Shown here: positions 53,782-63,814 of the stretch, one piece after another
How positions within the stretch are numbered: the first letter of the stretch is position 1
Layout of the letters: the number at the start of each line of letters is the position of its first letter
Origin: Vreelandella venusta
GTDB lineage: Bacteria > Pseudomonadota > Gammaproteobacteria > Pseudomonadales > Halomonadaceae
Assembly (NCBI RefSeq): GCF_007989605.1
Contig: NZ_BJUL01000008.1
Location: 1 to 64,000 of the forward strand
Direction of reading: 5' to 3'
DNA: 64,000 bases
The notes under the pieces: generated by a model
Told to the model about the DNA's origin: nothing
Databases searched by the model: none
Seen by the model: only the letters and a program-made list of their open reading frames with translations
Made by a program: the position numbers and the translations under genes

Positions 53782-55095
53782 ATGCTTCAAAGTAATTTTT
53801 CCCCCAAAGCACGTTTGGCCAGTTACGACAGTTTGCTTGCAGAAGCAATTGCTGAAGAAACGGTACGCCAAGAAGCGCATATTGAGCTAATCGCCTCCGA
53901 AAATTACACCAGCCAGCTTGTCATGGAAGCGCAGGGCACCCAACTGACTAACAAGTATGCGGAAGGCTATCCAGGTCGTCGCTACTACGGCGGTTGTGAG
54001 TTCGTCGACAAGGTTGAGGCCTTAGCCATTGAACGTGCTTGTAACTTATTTAGTGCCAATTATGCCAATGTGCAGCCGCATTCCGGTGCTCAGGCCAATG
54101 CCGCAGTGTTTATGGCGCTGGTCAAACCTGGCGATACGATTCTAGGTATGAGCCTTGCCCACGGCGGCCACTTAACCCACGGTGCCGCCCCTAACTTCTC
54201 GGGCAAGCACTACAACGCCGTTCAGTACGGTCTCAAGCCGGAAACGGGTGAGATCGATTACGAAGAAGTTGAGCGTTTGGCTCGCGAGCATCAGCCAAAA
54301 ATGATCATTGCCGGTTTCTCTGCCTACTCTCGCGTGGTGGATTGGCGCCGTTTCCGCACGATCGCTGATGAAGTGGGTGCTTACTTAATGGTCGACATGG
54401 CTCACGTTGCAGGCTTGGTGGCAGCTAACCTTTATCCGAGCCCGTTGCCTCATGCCCACGTCGTCACCACGACTACCCACAAAACATTGCGTGGCCCCCG
54501 CGGCGGCCTGATTCTGTCTGCGGATGGCGACGAGGCGCTTTATAAAAAGCTTAATGGTGCAGTCTTCCCAGGCCAGCAAGGTGGCCCATTAATGCATGTT
54601 ATCGCGGCGAAGGCGGTGGCGTTCAAGGAGGCCATGAGCCAGGAGTTTGTGCGTTACCAGCAGCAGGTGATCGATAACGCCCAAGCCATGGCCAGCGTCT
54701 TCATGGAGCGCGGCTATGATGTCGTGTCGGGTGGTACCGAAGATCATCTTTTCTTGGTCTCGCTTATCCAGCAGGGCGTCACGGGTAAGGATGCGGATGC
54801 TGCACTGGGCCGCGCGCACATTACTGTTAACAAGAACACGGTGCCCAACGACCCCCAGAGCCCCTTTGTGACATCGGGCCTACGTATTGGTACTCCAGCG
54901 GTCACCACGCGTGGCTTCAATGCCCAAGAGTGTGGCGAATTAGCTGGCTGGATTTGTGACATCCTCGATGTATTAGCTGCTGGACGTGACACCGCTGCCA
55001 TTGAGGCCGAGGTGCTGGCTAAAGTGAGTGACGTGTGTGCCCGGCACCCTGTCTATGCTGAAGCTGTCGCTGAAGCCGTCGAATCTATTGCTTGA
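53782..55095 (+). CDS. glyA: Serine hydroxymethyltransferase GlyA (sox operon copy)
   Basis: 437 residues, longer than core GlyA by a short N-terminal extension. The PLP lysine is Lys234 ([14 protein letters not shown]), and the PHSGAQAN and [11 protein letters not shown] motifs are present. It turns glycine plus 5,10-methylene-THF, the two products of the downstream sarcosine oxidase, into serine. In Pseudomonas the same order glyA-soxBDAG-purU is found. AGGAGG precedes the ATG. Confidence 0.95.
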   Translation: MLQSNFSPKARLASYDSLLAEAIAEETVRQEAHIELIASENYTSQLVMEAQGTQLTNKYAEGYPGRRYYGGCEFVDKVEALAIERACNLFSANYANVQPHSGAQANAAVFMALVKPGDTILGMSLAHGGHLTHGAAPNFSGKHYNAVQYGLKPETGEIDYEEVERLAREHQPKMIIAGFSAYSRVVDWRRFRTIADEVGAYLMVDMAHVAGLVAANLYPSPLPHAHVVTTTTHKTLRGPRGGLILSADGDEALYKKLNGAVFPGQQGGPLMHVIAAKAVAFKEAMSQEFVRYQQQVIDNAQAMASVFMERGYDVVSGGTEDHLFLVSLIQQGVTGKDADAALGRAHITVNKNTVPNDPQSPFVTSGLRIGTPAVTTRGFNAQECGELAGWICDILDVLAAGRDTAAIEAEVLAKVSDVCARHPVYAEAVAEAVESIA

Positions 55096-55142
55096 ATCGG
55101 CTTGCCGGCAAGGCCCGGCGCGGCTGAACTAAGGAGACCACT

Positions 55143-56393
55143 ATGCAACGCTATTCCGGCTTCGGCCTGGTCAAGCACGCGCTGAGCCACCATGAAAACT
55201 GGGAGCGCCAATGGCGCAATCCCACGCCTAAAAAGCAGTACGATGTGATCATCGTCGGTGGTGGTGGCCACGGTTTGGCCACGGCTTACTACTTGGCCAA
55301 AGAGTTCGGTGTCAAGAATGTCGCGGTGATCGAGAAGGGCTGGTTGGGCGGTGGTAATACCGCCCGTAATACGACCATCGTGCGTTCGAACTACTTATGG
55401 GACGAGTCGGCTGCCCTTTACGAACATGCTATGAAGCTGTGGGAAGGGCTTTCCCAAGATCTTAACTACAACGTCATGTTCTCTCAGCGTGGGGTGCTCA
55501 ATCTGGGGCATACCCTGCAGGATATGCGCGATATTCAGCGTCGGGTCAACGCGAACCGCCTAAACGGCATTGATGGCGAAGTGCTGGACACCAAGGGTGT
55601 GCAGGCGCTGGTGCCGATCATGGACTGCTCTAAGAACGCTCGCTACCCGGTGATGGGCGCTTCCTGGCAGCCGCGCGCTGGGGTAGCGCGGCACGATGCT
55701 GTGGCCTGGGGCTATGCGCGCGGTGCTGATGCTCACGGGGTGGATATCCTCCAGCAGACCGAAGTTACCGGCTTCAAGATCCGAGACGGTAGGATCTACG
55801 GTGTGCACACCAACCGTGGCGATATCGAGGCCAAGACAGTGGGCTGTGTCACCGCTGGTAATTCTGGCGTGTTGGCTAACATGGGCGGCTTTAAGTTGCC
55901 CCTAGAGTCCCATCCGCTACAGGCCCTGGTCTCCGAGCCGATCAAACCGATTCTCGATACCGTGGTGATGTCTAATCACGTGCATGGCTATATCAGCCAG
56001 TCTGATAAAGGTGACCTCGTCATTGGCGCCGGCATTGATGGCTATAACGGCTATGGCCAGCGCGGTAGCTATCCCACTGTAGAGCATACCCTTCAGGCGA
56101 TCGTCGAGATGTTCCCGATCTTCTCCCGGGTGCGTATGAATCGTCAGTGGGGCGGTATTGTCGACACCTGTCCGGATGCCTGTCCGATTATCTCTAAAAC
56201 ACCGGTGAAGGGGTTGTTCTTCAACTGTGGTTGGGGCACAGGTGGCTTCAAAGCTACTCCTGGATCGGGCCACGTGTTTGCCGCTAGCTTGGCTAAGTGT
56301 GAGATGCACCCCATTGCTGAGCCGTTCTCCATGTTCCGCTTCCATAGCGGTGCGCTGATTGATGAGCACGGCGCCGCCGGCGTGGCCCACTAG
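55143..56393 (+). CDS. soxB: Sarcosine oxidase beta subunit SoxB
   Basis: 416 residues with an N-terminal FAD Rossmann motif [12 protein letters not shown] at 39-50 and the [20 protein letters not shown] stretch that precedes the covalent flavin site in heterotetrameric sarcosine oxidase. It is the catalytic subunit, oxidising sarcosine to glycine. It follows glyA by 47 bp. Confidence 0.94.
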   Translation: MQRYSGFGLVKHALSHHENWERQWRNPTPKKQYDVIIVGGGGHGLATAYYLAKEFGVKNVAVIEKGWLGGGNTARNTTIVRSNYLWDESAALYEHAMKLWEGLSQDLNYNVMFSQRGVLNLGHTLQDMRDIQRRVNANRLNGIDGEVLDTKGVQALVPIMDCSKNARYPVMGASWQPRAGVARHDAVAWGYARGADAHGVDILQQTEVTGFKIRDGRIYGVHTNRGDIEAKTVGCVTAGNSGVLANMGGFKLPLESHPLQALVSEPIKPILDTVVMSNHVHGYISQSDKGDLVIGAGIDGYNGYGQRGSYPTVEHTLQAIVEMFPIFSRVRMNRQWGGIVDTCPDACPIISKTPVKGLFFNCGWGTGGFKATPGSGHVFAASLAKCEMHPIAEPFSMFRFHSGALIDEHGAAGVAH

Positions 56394-56418
56394 GGTTCAT
56401 ACGAGAGGAGTATCCGAC

Positions 56419-56760
56419 ATGTTTTATATCTATTGCCCCTACTGCGGCGAGCACCGTGAGGAAGAGGAGTTCCACCCCAAGGGCCAAGCGCATATTGAGC
56501 GACCCAAAGAGCCCGAGGCGTGTAGCGATGAAGAGTGGGGTGACTACCTTTTCTTCCGCAATAACCCCAGAGGGGTGCATCACGAAATGTGGGTGCATGC
56601 GGTAGGTTGCCGCAAGTTCTTCAACGTGACCCGCCACACGGTGAGCTACGAGATTCTCGAAACCTACAAAATGGGCGAGCAGCCGACGATAACTGCCGAC
56701 AGCCAAAAGCAGCCACGCGAAGCGGCAGCGGTAAGCCATCCAGAAGGAGTGCGGGCATGA
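56419..56760 (+). CDS. soxD: Sarcosine oxidase delta subunit SoxD
   Basis: 113 residues. The zinc site is visible as Cys6, Cys9, His60 or nearby His residues, and Cys64 (YCPYCGEHR; HAVGCRKFF). GAGAGGAG precedes ATG 56419. It overlaps soxA by 4 bases. Confidence 0.93.
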   Translation: MFYIYCPYCGEHREEEEFHPKGQAHIERPKEPEACSDEEWGDYLFFRNNPRGVHHEMWVHAVGCRKFFNVTRHTVSYEILETYKMGEQPTITADSQKQPREAAAVSHPEGVRA

Positions 56761-59700
56761 GCCAGTCTAAGCAACAAGTGTTCCGCCTAACGACTGGCGG
56801 CCGAATCGATCGCTCTCGTACGTTGAGCTTTACCTTTAACGGTCAGCGTTATCAAGGGCACCCTGGAGATACTCTGGCTTCGGCGCTGCTGGCTAACGGC
56901 GTGGATATCGTTAACCGCAGCTTTAAGTACTCGCGCCCCAGAGGCATCGTCGCCGCAGGCGCGGAAGAGCCCAATGCCATTGTGCAATTAGGCAGTACCG
57001 AAGCAGCACAGGTGCCCAATGTTCGTGCTACCCAGCAAGCGCTGTTTGATGGATTAGCCGCCTGTAGCACCAACGGTTGGCCTAATGTACAGCGCGACTT
57101 GATGGGCTTGGTAGGCAAGTTAGGTGGGCAATTTATGCCGCCGGGCTTCTACTACAAGACGTTTATGGCACCGGCATCGATGTGGCTGACCTACGAAAAG
57201 TACATTCGTAAGGCGGCAGGTTTGGGCCGCAGCCCGATGGAAGCCGATCCAGACAGCTATGACCACCTTCATCAACACTGCGATGTGCTGGTCGTTGGCG
57301 CTGGCGCTGCCGGTTTGTCTGCAGCATTGGCTGCTGCCCGTGGCGGTGCGCGGGTGATCGTTGCTGATGAGCAAGAAGAAATGGGCGGTTCACTGTTGGG
57401 TAGCCGCGAAACGCTGGATGGCAAGCCAGCAGACCAGTGGGTTGCTCGAGTGCTTGAAGAGCTAGCTGAATGTGACAACGTCACGTTGCTATCGCGCACC
57501 ACGGCTAACGGTTATCACGACCACAATTTTGTGACGCTGCACGAACGGCGTACTGAGCATCTGGGCGAAACAGCGCCTGTCGTCAATGGCCACCGCCTGG
57601 TACGTTCCCGTATGCATCGAGTTCGTGCTGGCCAGGTGATCCTAGCCACAGGCGCTCACGAACGGCCATTGGTGTATGCGGGAAATGATGTTCCAGGCAA
57701 CCTCCTGGCAAGTGCTGTTTCTACCTACATTCGACGCTATGGTGTCGTACCGGGCCGCCAACTGGTGCTTTCCACCAGTAACGATAATGGCTATCGCGCC
57801 GCCTTAGACTGGAAGGAAGCAGGCTGCGAGGTGGTGGCGGTTGTTGATGCCCGCGAAGCACCTGCAGGGGACTGGGTCGATGCCGCCCGTGCCCAAGGTA
57901 TCAAAATCATCACCGGCAGTGCCGTTATCGAAGCGAAAGGCGGCAATCGAGTCACTGCCGCACGGGTGGCCAAGATCGATATTGGTGCTTACCGAGTGAG
58001 CGGTCCGGTTCAGGAATTGGCCTGCGACACTATTGCTAGTTCGGGAGGCTATAGTCCGGTCATTCACTTGGCTTCCCATACCGGCTCGCGGCCTACTTGG
58101 CGTGACGATATTCTTGGTTTTGTGCCAGGGCTCGTGAAGGGCGTTCATGCCTGCGGCGGCGCTAATGGCACTTATGCGTTGGGAGACGTACTTGCTGAGG
58201 GTATTGAAGCGGGTATTAAAGCAGCCGCTGCCACCGGCCACGCAGCTCAGCCGGTTAATCTGCCTAGCGTTGAACGCCTTCAGCAGGGACCAGCAGTGGC
58301 ACTTTTTCAGGTTCCCCATGAGAAATCCACGCTGCGCGGACCGAAGCAATTCGTTGATTTGCAGAACGACGTCACCGCAGCGGGCATCGAACTGGCGACC
58401 CGGGAAGGCTTTGAGTCTATCGAGCATATTAAGCGCTATACCGCGATGGGATTTGGCACCGACCAAGGCAAGCTGGGTAACATTAATGGTATGGCCATTG
58501 CCGCTCGTTGCCTGAATCGCTCCATCCCTGAGGTGGGCACCACGGTATTTCGGCCTAATTATACGCCGGTGACTTTTGGCGCTATCGTGGGTCGCCACTG
58601 CCGTGATCTGTTCGATCCCGAGCGTTATACCGCCCTTCATCAGTGGCACGTTGAGCGCGGCGCCGAGTTTGAGGATGTCGGTCAGTGGAAGCGTCCTTGG
58701 TACTACCCACAGAAAGTGAATGGCAAGACCGAGACTATGCACGAAGCGGTCGCTCGGGAATGCTCAGCGGTGCGCGAGAAAGTGGGGATTCTCGATGCTT
58801 CGACGCTTGGTAAAATCGACATTCAAGGGCCGGATGCGCGTGAATTCCTGGCGCGTATTTATACCAACAAGTGGGAGAAGTTAGCGGTTGGTAAGTGCCG
58901 CTACGGCCTGATGTGTAAAGATGATGGCATGGTCACCGATGACGGCGTGACCAGTTGTCTGGCTGAAAATCACTTTTTGATGACCACCACCACCGGTGGT
59001 GCAGCAGCGATATTGGAATGGTTGGAGTTATGGCATCAGACCGAGTGGCCAGAACTGGATGTCTACTTCTCTTCAGTAACGGACCACTGGGCGACCATGA
59101 CGGTTACCGGTCCCGAAGCCCGCAAGCTGCTGGCTGAGATGACGGATATCGATCTCGACCGTGATAGCTTCAAGTTTATGGAGTGGCGTGCTGGCAAAGT
59201 GGCTGGGGTGCCTGCACGTGTCTATCGCATCTCCTTTACCGGTGAGTTGACCTTTGAGATTAACGTTCAAGCCAACTACGCCATGCACGTGTGGCAGACC
59301 CTGTTCAAGCATGGTGAGAAGTATGGCTTGACGCCCTATGGCACAGAGACCATGCACGTCCTGCGTGCTGAAAAAGGCTTTATTATCGTTGGCCAGGAAA
59401 CTGACGGCTCCGTGACGCCGGAAGACCTGGGCATGCAGTGGTGTGTAGGTTACGACAAGCCTTTCTCATGGATTGGTAAGCGAGCCCTGACGCGAGAAGA
59501 TACCAAGCGCGAAAACCGCAAACAGCTAGTAGGGCTAAAACCAAAGGATCCAACGGTAGTGCTAGAGGAGGGGGCGCAGATTGTGTTTGATCCCAAGCAT
59601 GCGATCCCGATGCCTATGGCAGGGCATGTGACCTCCAGCTACTACAGCCCAACTCTGGAATCTGGATTTGCCTTAGCGGTAGTTAAGGGCGGTCTCAAGA

Positions 59701-59807
59701 AAATGGGCGAAACCGTCTATTTGCCTATGGCAGACGGCCAAGTTCACGAAGCCGAAATCGTCAGCACCGTTTTTTATGACCCCAAGGGAGAGCGCCAAAA
59801 TGTCTAA
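56757..59807 (+). CDS. soxA: Sarcosine oxidase alpha subunit SoxA
   Basis: 1016 residues. N-terminal ferredoxin-like segment (FNGQRYQGHPGDTLASALL), an NAD-binding domain (VVGAGAAGLSAALAAARGG at about 175-195), a second nucleotide domain, and a C-terminal GcvT/aminomethyltransferase-like folate domain (about 620-1010). It binds NAD and THF and channels the methyl carbon to 5,10-methylene-THF. Start ATG 56757 overlaps the soxD stop; the much longer open frame upstream is a shadow of soxD. Confidence 0.94.
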   Translation: MSQSKQQVFRLTTGGRIDRSRTLSFTFNGQRYQGHPGDTLASALLANGVDIVNRSFKYSRPRGIVAAGAEEPNAIVQLGSTEAAQVPNVRATQQALFDGLAACSTNGWPNVQRDLMGLVGKLGGQFMPPGFYYKTFMAPASMWLTYEKYIRKAAGLGRSPMEADPDSYDHLHQHCDVLVVGAGAAGLSAALAAARGGARVIVADEQEEMGGSLLGSRETLDGKPADQWVARVLEELAECDNVTLLSRTTANGYHDHNFVTLHERRTEHLGETAPVVNGHRLVRSRMHRVRAGQVILATGAHERPLVYAGNDVPGNLLASAVSTYIRRYGVVPGRQLVLSTSNDNGYRAALDWKEAGCEVVAVVDAREAPAGDWVDAARAQGIKIITGSAVIEAKGGNRVTAARVAKIDIGAYRVSGPVQELACDTIASSGGYSPVIHLASHTGSRPTWRDDILGFVPGLVKGVHACGGANGTYALGDVLAEGIEAGIKAAAATGHAAQPVNLPSVERLQQGPAVALFQVPHEKSTLRGPKQFVDLQNDVTAAGIELATREGFESIEHIKRYTAMGFGTDQGKLGNINGMAIAARCLNRSIPEVGTTVFRPNYTPVTFGAIVGRHCRDLFDPERYTALHQWHVERGAEFEDVGQWKRPWYYPQKVNGKTETMHEAVARECSAVREKVGILDASTLGKIDIQGPDAREFLARIYTNKWEKLAVGKCRYGLMCKDDGMVTDDGVTSCLAENHFLMTTTTGGAAAILEWLELWHQTEWPELDVYFSSVTDHWATMTVTGPEARKLLAEMTDIDLDRDSFKFMEWRAGKVAGVPARVYRISFTGELTFEINVQANYAMHVWQTLFKHGEKYGLTPYGTETMHVLRAEKGFIIVGQETDGSVTPEDLGMQWCVGYDKPFSWIGKRALTREDTKRENRKQLVGLKPKDPTVVLEEGAQIVFDPKHAIPMPMAGHVTSSYYSPTLESGFALAVVKGGLKKMGETVYLPMADGQVHEAEIVSTVFYDPKGERQNV

Positions 59808-60435
59808 TGCGGCCACTTTCGATACCCGTACTGATACCGCTATCCCGGTAGAGTCCCCGTTAGCCTTTAGCTACCGCCATAGTGGCGCTCCTCGTGCTGG
59901 TAGTTCAAGTCGAGTTCAGCTACGCGAGCGGGCAATGCTAGGGCATCTAATCTTACGAGGCGGTGCTATCGTTCTCGATGAAGCGGTGCGCGACGTGCTG
60001 GGGATTAGCTTGCCTGGTAAGCCCCAGGCGCTGGTGCAGGATGCTAGCGGCGAACGCTCTATTCAGTGGCTTTCCCCTGACGAGTGGCTGGTGATTGTGC
60101 CTGGCGGTGAGGAGTTCCCTCTAGAGATGCAACTGCGGGAGCGTTTAGGGGATTCCCATTACGCCATCAGCGATGTCAGTGGTGGGCAAACGGTGTTAGA
60201 GATTACCGGAGAAGCGGCCCGCGAGCTGTTGATGAAAGCGGTGGTCTACGATGTTCATCCCCGCCACTTTCCAGTGGGCAAAGGCGTTACTACCGTTTTC
60301 GCCAAGGCCACGACCATCCTTCGTCGGCCCAGTGAGGAGCGTTGGGAGTTAGTCGTGCGGCGCAGTTTTGCCGACTACTGCTACCGCTGGCTACTGGATG
60401 CAGCAGCAGAGTATGGCGTGAACGTAAAACAATAA
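59800..60435 (+). CDS. soxG: Sarcosine oxidase gamma subunit SoxG
   Basis: 211 residues of the SoxG/GcvT-like family (QWLSPDEWLVIVPGG and ISDVSGGQTVLEITGEAARELL). It completes the heterotetramer. ATG 59800 overlaps the soxA stop by 8 bases. Confidence 0.93.
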   Translation: MSNAATFDTRTDTAIPVESPLAFSYRHSGAPRAGSSSRVQLRERAMLGHLILRGGAIVLDEAVRDVLGISLPGKPQALVQDASGERSIQWLSPDEWLVIVPGGEEFPLEMQLRERLGDSHYAISDVSGGQTVLEITGEAARELLMKAVVYDVHPRHFPVGKGVTTVFAKATTILRRPSEERWELVVRRSFADYCYRWLLDAAAEYGVNVKQ

Positions 60436-60497
60436 TCAGGCTGGCCGAAGCGTTGCTTCGGCCGCTATCTTCTGCCGCTAACAGAGATACATGCGCT

Positions 60498-61364
60498 ATG
60501 AGCCGAATGAGTGATACCTGGATACTTGCCGCCCAATGTCCAAGCCGTTTGGGAACGGTAGACGTCGTCACGCGCTTTTTAAAAGAGCAGCAGTGCTATA
60601 TCACTGAACTTAACTCTTTCGATGACCGGCTGGGCGGGCGCTTTTTTATTCGTGCCGAGTTTCGCCCAGAGCGAGACGACTTCCATGACGAGCGCTTCCA
60701 CGCCGATTTTGCCGCGCGGGCAGGCGAATTCGATATGCAGTTTGAGCTGACGGCGCCGGGCAAACGCACAGGCACCGTGATTATGGTCTCCAAGGCCGAT
60801 CACTGCTTGAATGATCTGCTCTACCGTTATCGGACGGGCCAGCTTCCGTTAGATATCAAAGCGGTGATTTCCAACCATCCTGATCTGGAGCCGTTGGCAG
60901 CATGGCACGGCCTGCCGTATCACTACCTACCCATTAGCCCTGAGACTAAACTGGAGCAGGAAGCGCAGGTACGCAAAATCATCGCGGATACTGACGCTGA
61001 GCTAGTAGTGCTGGCAAGATATATGCAGGTGCTTTCGCCCTCAATGTGTGAATTATTAGCCGGACGAGCCATCAATATCCATCACTCACTGCTGCCCGGT
61101 TTTAAAGGCGCTAAGCCTTATCACCAGGCGTACGAAAAAGGCGTTAAGTTGGTGGGGGCAACGGCACATTATATTAATAATGATCTTGATGAAGGGCCAA
61201 TTATTGCTCAAGGGGTCGAGCCAGTGGATCACACCCACTACCCAGAGGATCTGGTTGCCAAGGGAAGGGATATCGAGTGCCTGACGCTGGCTAGAGCGAT
61301 TAGCTATCATTTAGAGCGTCGTGTGTTCTTTTATTCTGGGCGTACAGTGGTGTTTGGTAACTAA
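60498..61364 (+). CDS. purU: Formyltetrahydrofolate deformylase PurU
   Basis: 288 residues: an N-terminal ACT-like domain (about 1-85) and a formyltransferase-fold C-terminal domain with NIHHSLLPGFKGAKPYHQA and the catalytic Asp region (YINNDLDEGPIIAQ). It hydrolyses 10-formyl-THF to THF and formate, keeping folate free during sarcosine breakdown. The start is ATG 60498 or 60507. It is the last gene of the sox operon, 62 bp after soxG. Confidence 0.94.
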   Translation: MSRMSDTWILAAQCPSRLGTVDVVTRFLKEQQCYITELNSFDDRLGGRFFIRAEFRPERDDFHDERFHADFAARAGEFDMQFELTAPGKRTGTVIMVSKADHCLNDLLYRYRTGQLPLDIKAVISNHPDLEPLAAWHGLPYHYLPISPETKLEQEAQVRKIIADTDAELVVLARYMQVLSPSMCELLAGRAINIHHSLLPGFKGAKPYHQAYEKGVKLVGATAHYINNDLDEGPIIAQGVEPVDHTHYPEDLVAKGRDIECLTLARAISYHLERRVFFYSGRTVVFGN

Positions 61365-61636
61365 GGTTTTTGGCTTATAGCTATTAGCGACAAACACACA
61401 CAGTTCGAGCGCGCTTTTTATAACTGGGCTACTGTCAGCGCTAAGCGTTTTTTAGTTCGCTAGGTAGCCCTTGGTTATGTATAAAATGCAAATGCGTGCT
61501 TAAGTATTTCGGTTTATAAAAATAAAAATTTATCTATAAAAGATCGTTTGGTCTTGTTTTTAATCACATCAATAAATTATTAAAACTTTCAGGCGCCGCC
61601 TAAGTTTCCCCTGTTTATACGTCAAGAGGTGCTCCA

Positions 61637-63019
61637 ATGCCTATCAGTGTTTTCGACCTTTTTAAGATTGGAGTAGGCCCCTCCAGTTCTCATACCGTCG
61701 GGCCCATGCAGGCCGCTTTTAAGTATGTTACATCACTACGCGAAGCCGATCTTCTTGATCAAGTGGCCCATCTAGACGTTCATCTTTATGGTTCATTATC
61801 CGCGACGGGGGTAGGGCACGCAACGGATCACGCAATTATTATGGGGCTGATGGGTGAGCGCCCCGACACGATTGATCCTTTGATTATTGGGCCGTCTATT
61901 GCGTCGCTTAAAGAGAGTCAGTTATTAGAGCTTGGATGCCAAAAAACAATCGCTTTTGACTGGAGTCGCGATATTTATTTCCATGAGGAGAGTTTGCCTC
62001 ATCACCCTAATGCCATGCGGCTTGCTGCCTTTACACATCAAGGCGAATTACTGTATGAAAATATCTACTATTCGGTGGGGGGCGGTTTTGTTGTTGAACA
62101 AGCCCAGATGGATATGCCATTAGAGGACTTTGATGAGGCAACTATTCCCTATAACTTCGATACGGCTGAAGAGCTGCTAGCATTATGTAAAAAAGAGCAG
62201 CTAAGTATTAGCCGTTTAATGCTAGAGAATGAGAAAGTATGGCGGACAGAAGACGAGGTCAGAAATGAGTTGTGGCGAATCTGGCAAGTCATGTGTGAGT
62301 GCATCGACAATGGGTTAACCCATGAAGGAGTATTGCCGGGCGGGTTAAACGTGAAACGCAGGGCTAAGCTGTTGCATCAGCGGCTTTTAGCCGCTGAGCA
62401 GAATGATTGCCTAATCGCATCGACGTTTTCCGCGATGGAGTGGGTCAATATTTTTGCGCTCGCGGTTAATGAAGAGAATGCCGCAGGAGGGCGCATGGTA
62501 ACGGCGCCCACCAACGGCGCTGCAGGCATTATTCCCGCCGTGCTGCACTACTATATGAAATTTCAGCCCAACGCCTGCGAGAAAAACGTCGTGGATTTCC
62601 TGCTAGCGGCAGGTGCCATTGGCATTCTCTGCAAGAAGAACGCGTCGATATCGGGGGCGGAAGTAGGCTGCCAAGGGGAAGTTGGCTCGGCATGCGCCAT
62701 GGCGGCAGCTGGCTTAGCGGATGTGATGGGCGGAACGCCCGAGCAAGTAGAGCATGCGGCCGAAATCGGCCTGGAGCACAATTTAGGGTTAACCTGCGAC
62801 CCGGTGGGAGGGCTGGTTCAAGTGCCTTGTATCGAACGCAATGCGATTGCCACCGTAAAAGCCATTAATGCAGCGCAAATGGCATTGCACGGTGATGGTA
62901 CTCACTTTATATCGTTGGATAAGGTCATTCGCACTATGCGCGATACGGGGAGAGACATGCTTGATAAATATAAGGAAACTTCCAAAGGTGGACTGGCCGT
63001 TAATGCTATTGAATGTTAA
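61637..63019 (+). CDS. L-serine ammonia-lyase (iron-sulfur type)
   Basis: 460 residues, single-chain SdaA/SdaB type. N-terminal [21 protein letters not shown] and C-terminal Cys residues for the [4Fe-4S] cluster ([22 protein letters not shown], then [14 protein letters not shown]). It converts serine from GlyA to pyruvate plus ammonia, finishing betaine catabolism. A 272-bp AT-rich gap separates it from purU, so it has its own promoter; a GCGACA at 61387-61392 is in that gap. AAGAGGTGC precedes the ATG. Confidence 0.93.
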   Translation: MPISVFDLFKIGVGPSSSHTVGPMQAAFKYVTSLREADLLDQVAHLDVHLYGSLSATGVGHATDHAIIMGLMGERPDTIDPLIIGPSIASLKESQLLELGCQKTIAFDWSRDIYFHEESLPHHPNAMRLAAFTHQGELLYENIYYSVGGGFVVEQAQMDMPLEDFDEATIPYNFDTAEELLALCKKEQLSISRLMLENEKVWRTEDEVRNELWRIWQVMCECIDNGLTHEGVLPGGLNVKRRAKLLHQRLLAAEQNDCLIASTFSAMEWVNIFALAVNEENAAGGRMVTAPTNGAAGIIPAVLHYYMKFQPNACEKNVVDFLLAAGAIGILCKKNASISGAEVGCQGEVGSACAMAAAGLADVMGGTPEQVEHAAEIGLEHNLGLTCDPVGGLVQVPCIERNAIATVKAINAAQMALHGDGTHFISLDKVIRTMRDTGRDMLDKYKETSKGGLAVNAIEC

Positions 63020-63213
63020 TCGCTAATGTATCTGGCAGGGTCGTTAAATCAACTGTCGTTTGAGTGCGTTGTTTTAACGCTACTTGCGATATCCAAGGCA
63101 TCTGAGTATATCCCCAGAACACCTGCACTGGTGCCCAATAGACGAGCCGTTTTCGGGGGAGGGGATTCAGTTGGTTTGACTACCTTTCACCATCCGGCAG
63201 TGGCCTGCCGTAA

Positions 63214-63447
63214 GTTCGTTCCTCAGGGGAAGTACTAACGCATCAGGCCTCTCGTGTTCTCGTTGGTCTCACACCACTCGGAGCGGTAGGGGTTACTGGT
63301 AAATACCCGCAAGTGCAGTTTGCATTTGGCCATCAACATCTAGGGGTGACTCAGGCGGCGATTACCGCCGAACTGGTCGCCGATCAACTGGCGGGGCGCC
63401 CTTCAGATATTAATTTGGCGCCTTTCCGAGTAGACCGTTTCGAGTAA
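63214..63447 (+). pseudogene. C-terminal remnant of a DadA-type FAD oxidoreductase
   Basis: A 77-codon open stretch with no start codon, bounded upstream by a stop at 63211. Its end reads QVQFAFGHQHLGVTQAAITAE, then LVADQLAGRPSDINLAPFRV-DRFE and TAA. The FGHQHLGxT block and the LAPFRxxRF terminus are typical of D-amino acid or hydroxyproline dehydrogenases of the DadA family (about 410 residues). The rest of the gene is missing; no clear homologous frame was found between it and the serine dehydratase gene. Confidence 0.7.
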
Positions 63448-63814
63448 TCTTAAACCTGGTCTGACACTATATTAATATTAGTGTCAGATCAGATTTCCCT
63501 TTTGATAGCCTCTCTCCTTTCCTACATCTTTTAAGCCGCGTTGTCACCTTCAGTGCAATCTTCAGCACATAATGTATATCGAAACATGGCGTGTACTACC
63601 GATGCGTCCGGCTCTGGGGTTTTCTCCCGATAAAGCAGTGCCGATGAGCTCCCAGTAAGTAGAGAGCTCAGCTCGACTGATAGTTTCCAAGAAGAGCGTG
63701 TTTGATAGGAGCAAAACCAATCAGAACGCCAACGCGTTAACTGGATAATAAAGTTAACGTGCATACCTTAATGCTGCTCTCGAATACTTGTTAGATAAAT
63801 TATTATTAGGGTAT
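63448..63814. other. Gene-free stretch with a long palindrome
   Basis: 367 bp with no gene I can support; a 77-codon minus-strand open frame at 63531-63764 looks random. It contains the inverted repeat at 63460-63488. Confidence 0.45.
63460..63488. repeat. AT-centred inverted repeat
   Basis: TCTGACACTA (63460-63469) and TAGTGTCAGA (63479-63488) are perfect reverse complements around TATTAATAT. It may be a REP-type palindrome associated with transposases of the REP family or a weak terminator; neither is proven. Confidence 0.6.

Noticed and set aside
57804..58742. 312-codon minus-strand open frame
   Set aside because: It is entirely inside soxA and is a codon-bias shadow.
63026..63238. 70-codon open frame after the serine dehydratase gene
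   Set aside because: No ribosome site or family features; it partly overlaps the better-supported DadA remnant in another frame.
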